From assembly GCA_038049695.1 (NCBI GenBank), contig CP142452.1:47574501-47638500 (forward strand): DNA of 64,000 nucleotides, in the 5' to 3' direction. This stretch comes from Cinnamomum chago (Eukaryota > Streptophyta > Magnoliopsida > Laurales > Lauraceae). Positions within the stretch are counted from its first letter, which is position 1. The number at the start of each line of letters is the position of its first letter. The notes under the pieces were generated by a model, which saw nothing but the letters and a program-made list of their open reading frames with translations, was not told the origin of the DNA and made no database searches. The translations under genes and the position numbers were made by a program. Shown here one piece after another: positions 12,227-22,970 of the stretch.

Positions 12227-12265
12227 GGATCTGCATGAGATGCAACCCTGACTGGCATTGAGCCC

Positions 12266-12276
12266 AAGTGGGAGAT
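12266..12276 (+). other. polypurine tract of Copia A
   Basis: AAGTGGGAGA directly precedes the 3' LTR at 12277. This is the usual plus-strand priming signal of Copia elements. Confidence 0.85.
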
Positions 12277-14046
12277 TATTAGTTTTATGGTCTCAATACC
12301 AGTATATGATAAATAAATTGATTAATTTCTATATTTATCAATATATATTATTGCATTCCTTTCATGAGATGAATAGTGATTTATTACTTAATGCAAATGA
12401 CCAATATATATGACATAATGGTTCATGAGATGAACCGGGTCCCATTAGTATATTAAATGTGATATATGTATATGGATGAGATCCACATACGGGAGATATG
12501 TGTCACAAATCTTATACTTAAAATATCTTCACAATCAGTGATGAGATTAGGCATCTCATCTGATAAGGTTGCAGCACTTTGATCACTATGAGATAGTGTG
12601 ATTTGTCTCGATCATCAGAATGTAAGATTCTGGATCATAGTGCTGGTACATTGGATGTATTGAAGGACCATGAGAAGCACCTTATGAAATACTGTCTCGA
12701 TTTAAGGACTGCTCTCATAATTCCCTAGCAATAGGTTCTCAATCCTGAGACATTGATGAACTCAAGTTTCTATCTATTCATTTGCTTTGAGTCACCAATG
12801 AGTGAGGCCGACTGTAGGTCAACACCTCGGTGTCTTGGGTACGTGGTAGTAGGACTGTGGGAACATGCAATGATCAAGATGGAATCTATCTTCATTATCC
12901 CCTTGTGCCAATTAATGGATTTATCATTGGTAAGTGCGCACCCATTCCGATTAAGAGTTAATTGGATCGGTACCAAATGATCACTATAATTAATTGGGGC
13001 TCAAGGATAATAAGATGTGGATCTAATATTGGATGAGACAGATTTATTCCAATTGATCCATGGATAATGATGGAGGGGCCTACTTGTGGTAATTGGGAAG
13101 TTTAGGGTCTTCATTGAAATATATTCCTAAGACTGGAGTGCAATTGCATTTATATAGTGGAGTTATTTGCAATTAACTGTGGGCTCGGATTGCACATGAG
13201 ATGTGGGGTCGCGTGTCCCATTTGGAGCCAACTTTCTAAGGAATCCCTAGTGGTCCCCACGCTAGCCCAATATATTAGAAAGATACTAATTATAGTAGAA
13301 CTCTAAAAGGAAATAGAAAGTTACTATTTCTATTTGAAGTGAGACTTCTAATATTGGTAATAGTAAGTTACTAATTATTAATGGAAGTAGGACTTCTATT
13401 TTAATTAGTAAAAGAGGAGGTTACTAATCATATTTGAAGTAAGACTTCTAATTGTGATTTAGTAAGCAACTAATTGTAGTGGAAGTAAGACTTCTATTTC
13501 AATTATTATAAGGAGGTGGCTTCAATGCTATAAAGGGAGAAGAAAAGAGTCTTGGACGTCCCTAATGTTACTCCATATAGGGATTCTCGCCCAGCCCATT
13601 TAAGTGTGCAAGAGTTGCACTCCTCTCTTCCTCTCCCTCTTCTAGTTCTCTTCTAGTTTCCTTTAGGGTTTTTCTCTTGGAGATCCCACCATCTTCTTGA
13701 GAAAAGAGAATTTGATACGGGACATAGCGTGGAAGATCAAAGGGTGTTGGAGATCTTAATTTGATTAGTGAATGTGTTCATCATCAAAGAAAGAATTCAA
13801 CTTCTCCATTAGAGCACTACAAAGCTCCAAAGGTATAATCTACATCCTTGTATGTTGTAGATTTCGTGGTTGCATGTTTAGATGCTATTTTCTATCTTCT
13901 AGATAGGTTATGTTGTTGTACATGGTTTATGAGTTTGAGCGATTGCATCCTGAATTGGGTTTATTGCCTTCTAGATAATTGATCCCTGCATCAAGTGGGT
14001 CAAAAGTTTTTGAAACCTGTCTGGAAGGCCCACGTAGTTTCCAACA
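12277..14046 (+). repeat. 3' LTR of Copia A
   Basis: It is homologous end to end with 5016-6759. It begins TATTAG (the TG start is mutated to TA) and ends CCAACA. It carries the same four hairpins at 13336, 13384, 13436 and 13482 with identical 48/52/46 spacing, and a TATA box at 13528-13537. It has a ~26 bp insertion near 13307 relative to the other LTR. Confidence 0.95.
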
Positions 14047-14051
14047 CACGT
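14047..14051. repeat. target-site duplication, right, CACGT
   Basis: Exact repeat of 5011-5015, immediately after the 3' LTR. Confidence 0.92.
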
Positions 14052-14978
14052 AGCAGCCCCCAGACGCCCGCAGAGCCTTCATCTTCCTCCTCGCGCGCCG
14101 GACGCCTCCCCTGCACCAGGTACACCCCTCCCTCTTCCTGCACTCCACACACACCGCGCACCATTCCCCCTCTACTCTCTCTTTCTTCTCTGTTCTCTCT
14201 CTCTTTCCCTCGTTCCCCATCTCTCTGTTTCCTTTCTGTCTGCTAAATGTGTAAACTGTTGTGGTGATTTTTTAATTATTTTGATTATATCAGATTATGT
14301 TGGATTGGGTATTTCTACTACTTCTTGATTGTGCTAAGTTGTTTAGATTCTGAGAGGAGAGACGAATTTGATGTTGGATTGAATCTGTTGGTTGTCTGGT
14401 TTTTTATTTTATTTTTCAGATTGGTTGAGCAGAGACGAATTTGATGTTTGGAAGAGGGGGTCAAAATTCCAAATTTTTTTTTCATCTGGGTTGTTTTCAT
14501 CTTGTTCTCGTATACGTTTCTGGCATTTGGATTCTTTTCCCATTTAGATTTATAAGAATCTTATCTTCAGGATGTCTGTATTTTTTTTCTATTTGTTTTT
14601 TTTTTGTTTTTAAAGATTGGTTCAGCTTAGACTATTTGGAAGAGGGGGGTCAAAGATCTAAGTTTACTGATCCAGGTTGTGTTTGATCATACTTTTATTT
14701 GCTTCATCTCTTCCATTTATTTTTTTCATAAAGAGGGTGTCTTATTTTTTCCATTTGGATCTATAATCTCCAATATTTTGGATGTTTGTGATATTTTTTT
14801 TTCTTTGAGATCGGTTGAGCATATATGATTTGCAAAAAAATCATATCTTTGGATATCTTGGTTTTTTTTCCCTCTACGTGGAAGAGGGGTCCAACTCTGC
14901 CTCTCGTCAATCCTAAACAACAGTAAAAAAATCTTCAGGCATTTTCCTTTAATTCCGTGGAAAAAGCTATGAGGCTAA

Positions 14979-17019
14979 TTTTTTTTTTGAAGTAAGGGTA
15001 ATTGTATTAGAAGAGAGAAGGAAGAATTACAGAGAAAAAACAAAACAAAAAACATAAAAAGACCTCCAAATGGGGAGGAAAAGAACAAAGAAAACAAAAA
15101 AACCAGCAACAAACAGAGTATCCCACTGAAGATACCCAGGAGCAACCGACCAACCGAAAGAAGAGGAGGCTGGGATCATTGAGCTGTAATTTTCAAAAAG
15201 CTGAAGATGGAGATGAGCTGCTGGCTGCCGACAGGGGCCTTGGTCTTCCGCAGAGTGAAGGTTAGTTCTTCCTGCAGCTGAGCAAGGATTTGGTTTATGG
15301 GAGGGAGATAGTTGTAAAAAAAAAACAGAGTTTCTTGTCTTCCAGAGAGAGTAGAGAACAGAGAGGAAGGAAGAAGCCAGGATCTTTTTGCCTGCAAGGA
15401 CATTTCCTCTAGAGAGGGAACTCCAGATTGACGAAGGAGAGCAGGGAGACGGAGGAAAAACACTGGCAGCCCTGAGGAGCCAGTTCCAGAGAACTTGAGC
15501 TGTAGAGCAGGAGAAGAAGATGTGGGAGGCTGAGTCTATTCCATTGTAGCAGAGGCAGCATCTGGAGGCTAAGGAGAACCCCAGGTGTTGAAGATGAGAT
15601 TCTGTGGGAGTTCTATTATGCATCAGGCGTCAGGGAAAGAAGCTGACTCTGGGGAGGGATACTCCGTTCCAAATCAGGGGAGGCCATTGGAGGATGGAGC
15701 TTCTGGTTCTAACAGTGTTCCAAGCATTAAGCTGAGAGAGCTGACCGTCAAGGAATCCTTCCAATGGAGAGTGTCTCGAGCAGAGTGACATGGAGAGAGG
15801 AGGGAGGTTGCTGAGGAGAGCAGGACTTGGGCTTCTGAAGGCAGGTAGGAGGGGATGTGCCAAGAGCCTGAGGAGAAGAGAGAAGCAAGCCGTTGGTTCT
15901 GAGGGAAATGCAGATTGGGCCATGCTTCAGCTATAGACTTTTCTCCACACCAGTTATCATGCCAGAGGTTTATTTCTTCACCATTGCCAAAAGTCCATGC
16001 ACTACCTTGGTGGATGTAGTGAGCAAGGCGCCTGATACGTTTCCAAATACTTGAACCATAGAGAGTGTTAGCTGGGTTCCAGATGGTGATGTTCTTGAAG
16101 TAACGGGCCTTAAACCAGGAAGACCATATAGAGCTCGATGAGAAGGATTGCCAGCCAAGCTTGAGGAGGGATGCATTGTTGACTTCAGAGATTCTTCTAA
16201 TACCAAGGCCGCCTTCTTGCTTTGGGAGGGACACTTGGGACCAGTTCACATAGCTGGTTTTGGGGGAAGAGGCATTGCCAGACTAGAGAAAGATTCTCAT
16301 AAGGCGTTCAATGTCTTTGCAAATTGAGATTGGAAGAGGGAGAATGGAGGCACAGTGCATAGGGATGCAGGAGAGAACATGCTTGATGAGGTTGAGCCGA
16401 CCTGCAAAAGAGAGAAATCTAGCTTTCCAGGCTGTGAGTCTGGCATTAATGGAGTCCAGCAGGGGTAGGAAATGAGCACGCTTGGGGGAGCCAAAAACTA
16501 TAGGGAAACCTAAGTATTTTAGGTGAGCCTGGCTAACTTGGAGGCCAAGGATGGAGCATATCCTTGCCTTTCTTCTACTACCACATTTGCCTATGTAAAG
16601 CTGGCTCCTGAGAAGGTTAATGTGTTGGCCTGAGGAGGATTGGTAGATTTCTAGGAGGTCTTGGAGAGCTGGACGCCTGAGGTAGCACCTTTCATGAAGA
16701 GGATGATGTCGTCAGCATAGAGCAGGTGGCAAGGGGTGTGAGGGATGGAGGACAGGGGAGAAATGGTGCCAAGGGATTGAAGGTTGCGGAGATGAAGGCT
16801 AAGGATTTCTTCGGCTAGGATGAATAGGTACGGGGATAGGGGATCCCCTTGTCTTAGGCCACAAGAAGAGCTGAAGAAACCTTGGGGAGAACGGTTGACC
16901 AGCACCGAGCATTTGGAGGTGCAAACACATTCTTTAATGAGGGAAATCCAGGCTTCTGAGAAGTTGAAGGATCTGAGAGTGGAGAAGAGGAAGGACCAAT
17001 TGAGTTTATCAAAGGCTTA
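14979..17019 (-). mobile_element. 5'-truncated L1-like LINE
   Basis: About 2.04 kb on -, ending at its 3' side in an oligo-A tail (T run at 14979-14988). The 5' side stops abruptly inside the RT domain at a KAFDK motif (~17010), the usual 5' truncation of target-primed reverse transcription. Candidate target duplications are imperfect: GAGGCTAATT on the left and AAGGCTTAATT on the right. It lies in the first intron of the CACTA-like gene. Confidence 0.85.
15027..17019 (-). pseudogene. LINE ORF2 remnant: RT and RVT zinc-binding domain
   Basis: Reading on -, the order is: the RT palm with CGLRQGDPLSPYLFILAEE near 16850 and LLYADDIILF near 16710 (the YADD catalytic box); the post-RT region with WKARFLSFAGRLNLI-like wording (~16430-16390); a WSQVSLPKQEGGLGIR segment at 16249-16190; and the reverse-transcriptase zinc-binding domain with CCLCYNGIDSASHIFFSC near 15560-15500. 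The pieces lie in different frames and the endonuclease and N-terminal RT are absent. ORF2 would copy LINE RNA at a nicked target; this copy is dead. Confidence 0.85.
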
Positions 17020-20000
17020 ATTTATTGATATCCCCTTGGAACAAAAGGGATTCAGTATACAACCATACTCAAATGACTGTTACTAGGGCTCTGTTTGGAA
17101 CCAAATTAAGAACTATGGTTACTCAGCAGTCAACACCCAGTTAATATGCAACTAGCTGTTTCAGGATAGAACTGTTTCAGGATAGAATTGGACTTACAAG
17201 TTAAGGTCTAATGTGATGTAAATGTGTGTTTTTTTTTTCCGTGTTCCTTTTTTTTTTTTGCCTGCAACAATTCAAAATTTTCTTTTTTCCCTTTTCTGCC
17301 ATTAGTTTTGGATAATACTTTGATCATTGATATGATGATGTTAGGGCAATTCACAATATTTTTCACATAATTAATGGTCTTGGTCACCAAATTGTGGGGC
17401 CATGTTTATATGAACTCAAATGCAGGGATTCTATGCAAAAAGTTGTTGCATCTTTGGTTTCTCATTGCGGGTGTTGGAATTCACATTAGGTTGGTGGTTC
17501 TGCATACTCTGTTATGTTTGTTTTATTGGGTTTGTGTTTTCCTTTTATTGGATTGTATGTCATAAGCTAGGGTGCAGATTTAGCCCGATTTGGAGGGTCA
17601 CTAAGCCAACTCAAACTCAATGACTTGAGAAAGGGGCATGTTGCACAGGGTATACTTACAAAATTAGAAGCCTTATGAAAAAAAATTGTAGTTCTCTTCT
17701 ATGAGAAAGGTTTTATAGGTCTTGATGCATTAGGATGTGGTTTATCCTTTAACACAAGTTGGTGATGAAGACTACTTGCTTGATTTGATGGTCTATATAT
17801 GGGTGAGGATATCCTAACAATCTTCCATATTCACATCCTACCCATGTGATGCTTGGTCTTTTCCAAACAGTTTCTTTTTTTTTTTTTTTTTGTCCCTTTA
17901 TCATCTACATAGAGGCTAAGATTGGTACTTAACTTGCTGAAAAGAACTTTTATATTATGGAAAAAAGCCTATTTACTGTTGGGGCTCTTTTGAACCACCT
18001 TCTTTGGTGTCCTAGATGCTATTTTTCTTCCATGAGAACCATCTTGTGGGTTGATTGTTGAAGTCACCATGTTTCAATGTTTTTTTAGATATTAAAAAAA
18101 GTTTTTTTTTGGACCCGCATTAGATCCTTGAGCATGTTCTAATTGAATGGAAAGATAGCACCCACTCTTAGATTATATCTTCTTTCTTTTCTGACTTGTT
18201 TTTCTTTTTTTTTTCTTTTTAATATTCTGAAGTCAATTATTATCCTTCCTTACTTGTTTTCTCAGTGATATAGTCAGGGGAAATTGAGTTTGGCCTTTCA
18301 TTGAGGCTTTGGATCAATTTTCCTATTGTGTAGGTAAGGGAATTGGGCATGTAATTTTATTAAACCCAGATACTCTAGATAACACTTAGGTTTAAGATCT
18401 ATTGAACAATCAATTAGTCTTTAGCTTTATTTACGCAGATCCTACCGACTTTTGCCTTTTTCATGTCAATCTTATGCCTGTTTTGAATGTTGTTGGTGAA
18501 CAGGTAGCTAGAAGAAATTTGTACAAATTTCCTAGTACTGTAGAGAATCTTTTTTTTTTTTTTGAATATTCAAATTTGTAGCTAATGAGAAGCTGTCAAG
18601 CTGAAGATATGTGTCTTCATTTCTTTGTCTAAATCAATATTTGAGTTTGACCAATGCTTTAAGCCAGATTGCAGAGATGCCTCGGGATAAGAGGGTGAAA
18701 CGTGCTCGGAGGGTCGCAGCTGCACTCAGGTTAGCTCGTGTAGAGAGCCCACCTGAGGCCTCGACACAGCCTCCACCGACTGCTCTTCTAGTTACACTGT
18801 CTGGAGGATCAGGGAGCACCCCTGATTTGGCAGCCCCCCAGCCTCAACCGATTCAGCCTCCGACCACACAGCCCTCGCCGACCCCAGCCTTAGCCGTCCC
18901 AGCCTCGGACGAGCCCTCATACAGTCGAGAGCAGCGTAGGTGAGAAAATTATGACCTTTTAAAATTCAGAATGGTTCACCTCAATTTAATGATTTGTGTT
19001 CACTAACTCATTGAGCACTGTCATCTTAACAGTATCAGCCCTAGTCTCGGAGGTTCCGAGCCGTGTAAGGGGTGTTACGCAGGGGAAGAATGTGACAAAG
19101 CTGAGGAGAGAGCAGGGTCACAACATCCCAGTCCCGATCCCCATCTCCAGTCATAGGCCAGAAGGGGAACATGCCCGATCACTGGTTAACCATCTTGGGT
19201 TAGTCATTAAAGAGGTTGTCCCAGTCAGGCCCCATGGCTATAAGAAGCTTGACAGTGGGATCAAGCTTGCCGTCATTGCTGTAGTTCAGGTAAACTGAAA
19301 CGAGAAATATCACCAAACCGATTATAGTTGTGCTCCGCATTACAAAATCTGATTATATTTTGTTATTACTAATCTTTATATGGCTCTCCCCTAATTGCAA
19401 CAAAATTTTGATATCAGGGACTACGAGGGCGATATGCAACTCAGGGCGGACATTGACCGCCAATGTGGGGTTTTATATAGGAGTTGGAAGTACGAGCTGC
19501 ATAGTCGCTATCTCGAGTTGTTGGAGCAGGGGGTTCCCCGACCCCCGAACCACTCGGCAGAGGATTGTGATCCAGCTGATTGGCAGTTGATGGTCTCGCA
19601 GTGCTGGGAATCACCAGCCTGGAAGGTAACTTTGGGATGTTATCTACAACAATTATTTATGTATTCCAACGTAATTCTATTAGTAATGATTTTATAAATG
19701 ACTGCTATTGTATTATTGTTATTCTATGATGGCGAACTCGAAAAAAGCTCAAGAGAGTCGAGCAAAGCTACCATATAATCATACTAGTGGCTCCAGGTCA
19801 TTTGCATCGAGGATGTCTCTAATAGTACTAATTATATTCATATGAAGAAACTTGATTAAGTTTATTAATTTATCAATATGTAGCTAGGTTCGTATCTAAT
19901 ACAAAGCTATTTCAAATGACAGACGGCACAGAATACCGGTCAAGCGCCGCCTATTACTCAGTTCTTCCGTGAAACCCATTACAGAGAAAATAGTAATGAG

Positions 20001-20214
20001 TGGGTAAATGAGGTGGCTCAGCAGAGACATGTACATATGCTAATAAATCAATTATGATCAATAAAGCCATAAAAGCATTCTAAATCCATTTTTTATTTAA
20101 ATGGCAGGAGGCCTTGGTGCAGTGGACTGAGGAGCAATCACAACCCTCTATCACAGCTCCAATGACGGAGGACCAGATTGTTGTTGATATGCTTGGATTG
20201 AGGTCGGGATACTT

Positions 20215-20219
20215 AAAAG
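20215..20219. repeat. target-site duplication, left, AAAAG
   Basis: Directly precedes TGTCGCGACC and is repeated at 30588-30592. Confidence 0.93.
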
Positions 20220-22970
20220 TGTCGCGACCCCGGAACGAATCCCCGGGCCCGCGACGTTGATGATTTACACTATCTACTGTTTTCCCACAGGTTCCCGCGG
20301 TGAGGATTCCCAAAGACACGCGGAATCTGACTCACACGTACAAGCTTTGCGGAAGCGTGTAGCAAAACACATCAAGATGAGCACCAATAAAATGTTTAAG
20401 TGCTTATGACAAATAATATCAAAACATAGTATCAAAGAAAGAAGTTCACATGGCATTCCCAACATAGTTCAAGTTACAAGATTAACACAAGAGTAAATTA
20501 AGTTTTGTTACAACCCATAAGAAGCCAACAGAGGCTAATACACTTCTCAAAATATAGCAAAAGAAACCCCAAGACATAAGGAATGACGAGACTCAAGAAC
20601 CCGCCCGACGTCTAGATGACATCGTCGGGCTTCCATTCTCTCACAGGGGTTGGCTCACAAGCCTCCTCCTGACGCTCCTCCTCAAAGGTAACGTCTCCTG
20701 CACCTGGGCACCAACAAACAAGGGTCAAACACAACGGTTTGGCAGGTAATCAATTTAGGTGCAAACATGAACCAATTGTGTTTAAGAAAACCTATGAGTA
20801 AATTCTTGATTGAAACACTACAATAACTGAGGTACATTTTTTAGAATGCTAACAAGGCTGAGATATCAAAACAAACTAGCATGAATACTTAATATATCAT
20901 GAATTGTTACAATCCACAAAGAGCCCATCCTTTCTCTATCATTTATATAATGAAAAGAGCAAGCACGCACGACAAGCACGATATATATAATATAAGCACG
21001 ACACGATTTCCCACAAAGACGGGAATTCCGGCCGCGGAACCGGACAAGCACGATGTGTAATAAATACACGACCAGTCTGCAGACAGTCCACAAGTTTAAA
21101 GACCCCCAGACAGTGGATCAAACCGAAAGGGCAGTCTAAGCTCAGTGGTGTTTACTTAATTCATGAATGCACAAAACACGTGAAACACGATCAAAGCATG
21201 TCGAGATAAAAAAGGGGGAAATCACTTATCAAAACACGACGAACACGACTAGCAAGAGGCATAATAATTATGCATAACACGCTTAGGAAGTGGTCCCCTT
21301 TTTCTTGAAACAAGACTTCAAAACAAACTTATACTTGAAATCTAAAACAAGTACACGATGGTACTTATCATACTCAAAACGGAATTCAAACACGAAATCT
21401 GACAAGCATGTGTTAAAGGCTACAAATTGACCCTTGTGTAATTGGGAACCCAAATGTCAGAATATACAAGAGTTGGCATCCCCGAGGCTGGGTTGCATTT
21501 CAAAATCCCATTTACACAATGTCAAGTCAAAACCCTTAACATAGTCTAGTTTTCCAATCCTCGAGAAATTACAGAAATGAAATAATTCTTCTTCCTGAAT
21601 CTGGCAGGTTCGCTCGAGCGAACTTTGCGCTGTAATGACACTTCGCTCGAGCGAGACAGTTCGTTCGAGCGAATAATAAAATGCGCTGGAACGGACAGCT
21701 CTCGGTCCGCGCTCGGACCAAATAGAGGCTTGGTCGCTCGAGCGAACCCAGGGGTCGCTCGAGCGAACAAGCTGCTGCCTGTGCTCGCTGAGTGCAGAAA
21801 CTGCCTTTCTTTTACACATCTTTCACCACATTCTTCTTCTTCTTCTCATCCATCCATCACAAAAAATCCCTTGAGCCTTCATGCTCACCAAGGGTTCATT
21901 TATCACAATGTCAAGCATCAAAATCAAAGAAAACATATCCATGAAGCTTGTAAACAAATTTTATGCACAATTTCTAAAACAACAATGAAATCAAAATACA
22001 CATGCATCATTCCTATAGAGATTACTTGCCTTGACCAATGCTAACAATACTCCTCTTCAAACTCTTCCTCAAGCTATTCTCACACTACAAGAAACCTAAG
22101 AGAAAAACCACACAACTCACTCAAAAGGAAACAAGGAACCCATTTAACAAAAAGGGTTTGTAACTATGAAAATCATGATCTCTAAGAACTAAAAAGACTT
22201 CATGGAAAACAAGGATTGAAACTCTTACCTAACAATGGCCAAACAAGAAGAGAGGAAGGAAATGGAGCTTTTGCCCAACTTAGAAACTCAAGAAACTTGC
22301 ATCAATTGGAAGCTTAGGAGGAGAGGAAGAAGGTAGTAGCCTTGGATTCTTCTTGGTAGATCATGCAAGATGAAGAAAATAGAAGGGAAGAAGAGTTTTC
22401 CTTGCCCTAGGTCAAAAGATTGCAGAGATTGGGGAAATGAATGAAAAGAGAGGGAGAAGGGGCTTTAGTGATGGAAATGGGCCCCAAATAACCTGGACTT
22501 TGAAGTGACCAAAACAAGATCTTGTGGGCCTCGGGTGACTTCGACGAAGAAGGATAAAACGATCACCGAAATATCTAGTTTTCAAAAAGTATATTTTTGA
22601 CATGGTTTTGAGATCTCGAAAATTGTGTCCAGATTTGTGCAAGAAAGACAATTTTACCCTCTTTGGGTCAAAACTTGGGTTTTTAGGCTTCAAACAAACT
22701 GGGCTTAAAACGAAAGTTGTAACACGTCGAAATATCATTCAAATGAAATCAAAATCACAATCACACGGAAATCAATACGATCTTCCCAAACTTACACGTG
22801 CACTCGGGCCTTTCCGAGTGTGTCTAACTAATACCGAACGTTCTCAAAATTCCCAAAGCTATGTCCAAGACTAAACTAATCATTTCTAACCCAACAACAA
22901 CTAAACCCACTTAGGACTAAACACATACTAATCGCCTACTAATCGAAATGGTCTGGGTCGGGGTCTAACA
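20220..22970 (-). repeat. 3' LTR of Gypsy (left copy)
   Basis: Spans TGTCGCGACC to GGTCTAACA on + (TG...CA ends). It contains the TCGA palindrome cluster at 21608-21769. Its minus-strand first codons also hold the pol stop codon. Confidence 0.96.
21608..21769. repeat. cluster of CTCGAG-centred palindromes in Gypsy LTR
   Basis: GTTCGCTCGAGCGAAC (16 nt perfect palindrome) is at 21608-21623. TCGCTCGAGCGA is at 21643-21654, 21734-21745 and 21755-21766, with a one-mismatch copy at 21660-21673. They stand out as CpG-rich in AT-rich surroundings. Confidence 0.85.

Larger units (their letters stand above)
5016..14046 (+). mobile_element. Copia LTR retrotransposon A (Angela/Tork-like), degenerate
   Basis: A complete insertion of about 9.03 kb with 5' LTR 5016-6759, PBS, a long leader, broken gag-pol, PPT and 3' LTR 12277-14046. 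It is flanked by the perfect 5 bp repeat CACGT. The order gag, protease, integrase, RT, RNase H defines Copia. The RT wording (ARGYTQKEDIDYKETFSP, QMDVKTAFLN) and the ~1.75 kb LTRs are typical of the Angela/Tork group. By eye the LTRs differ by roughly 3%, plus a ~26 bp indel near 13307. It sits in the leader exon of the CACTA-like gene. Confidence 0.95.
14047..18674 (+). other. end of leader exon and first intron of the CACTA-like gene
   Basis: 14047-14118 continues the pyrimidine-rich leader broken by Copia A. CACCAG|GTACACC at about 14118 looks like a donor site, and GATTGCAG at 18667-18674 an acceptor just before the ATG at 18677. This would make a ~4.5 kb first intron (about 2.5 kb without the LINE), rich in T runs. 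The region 17020-18660 shows no gene. Confidence 0.4.

Noticed and set aside
18996..19598. Treating the small ORFs here as separate genes
   Set aside because: They are exons of one PF03004-type gene with matching domain order.
21608..21769. Spaced palindromes considered as a CRISPR array
   Set aside because: Only 12-16 nt palindromes with irregular spacing, in a plant LTR, no cas genes.
21457..21819. ORFs rich in RSSD/SFER/ARANP words in the Gypsy LTR
   Set aside because: Translation of the CTCGAG palindrome array, repeated in the other LTR; not a protein gene.
22083..22094. CACTACAAGAAA, identical to a CACTA terminus, within the Gypsy LTR (also 29688-29699)
   Set aside because: It lies inside both LTRs at the same LTR position, with no subterminal repeats or partner end; taken as coincidence.
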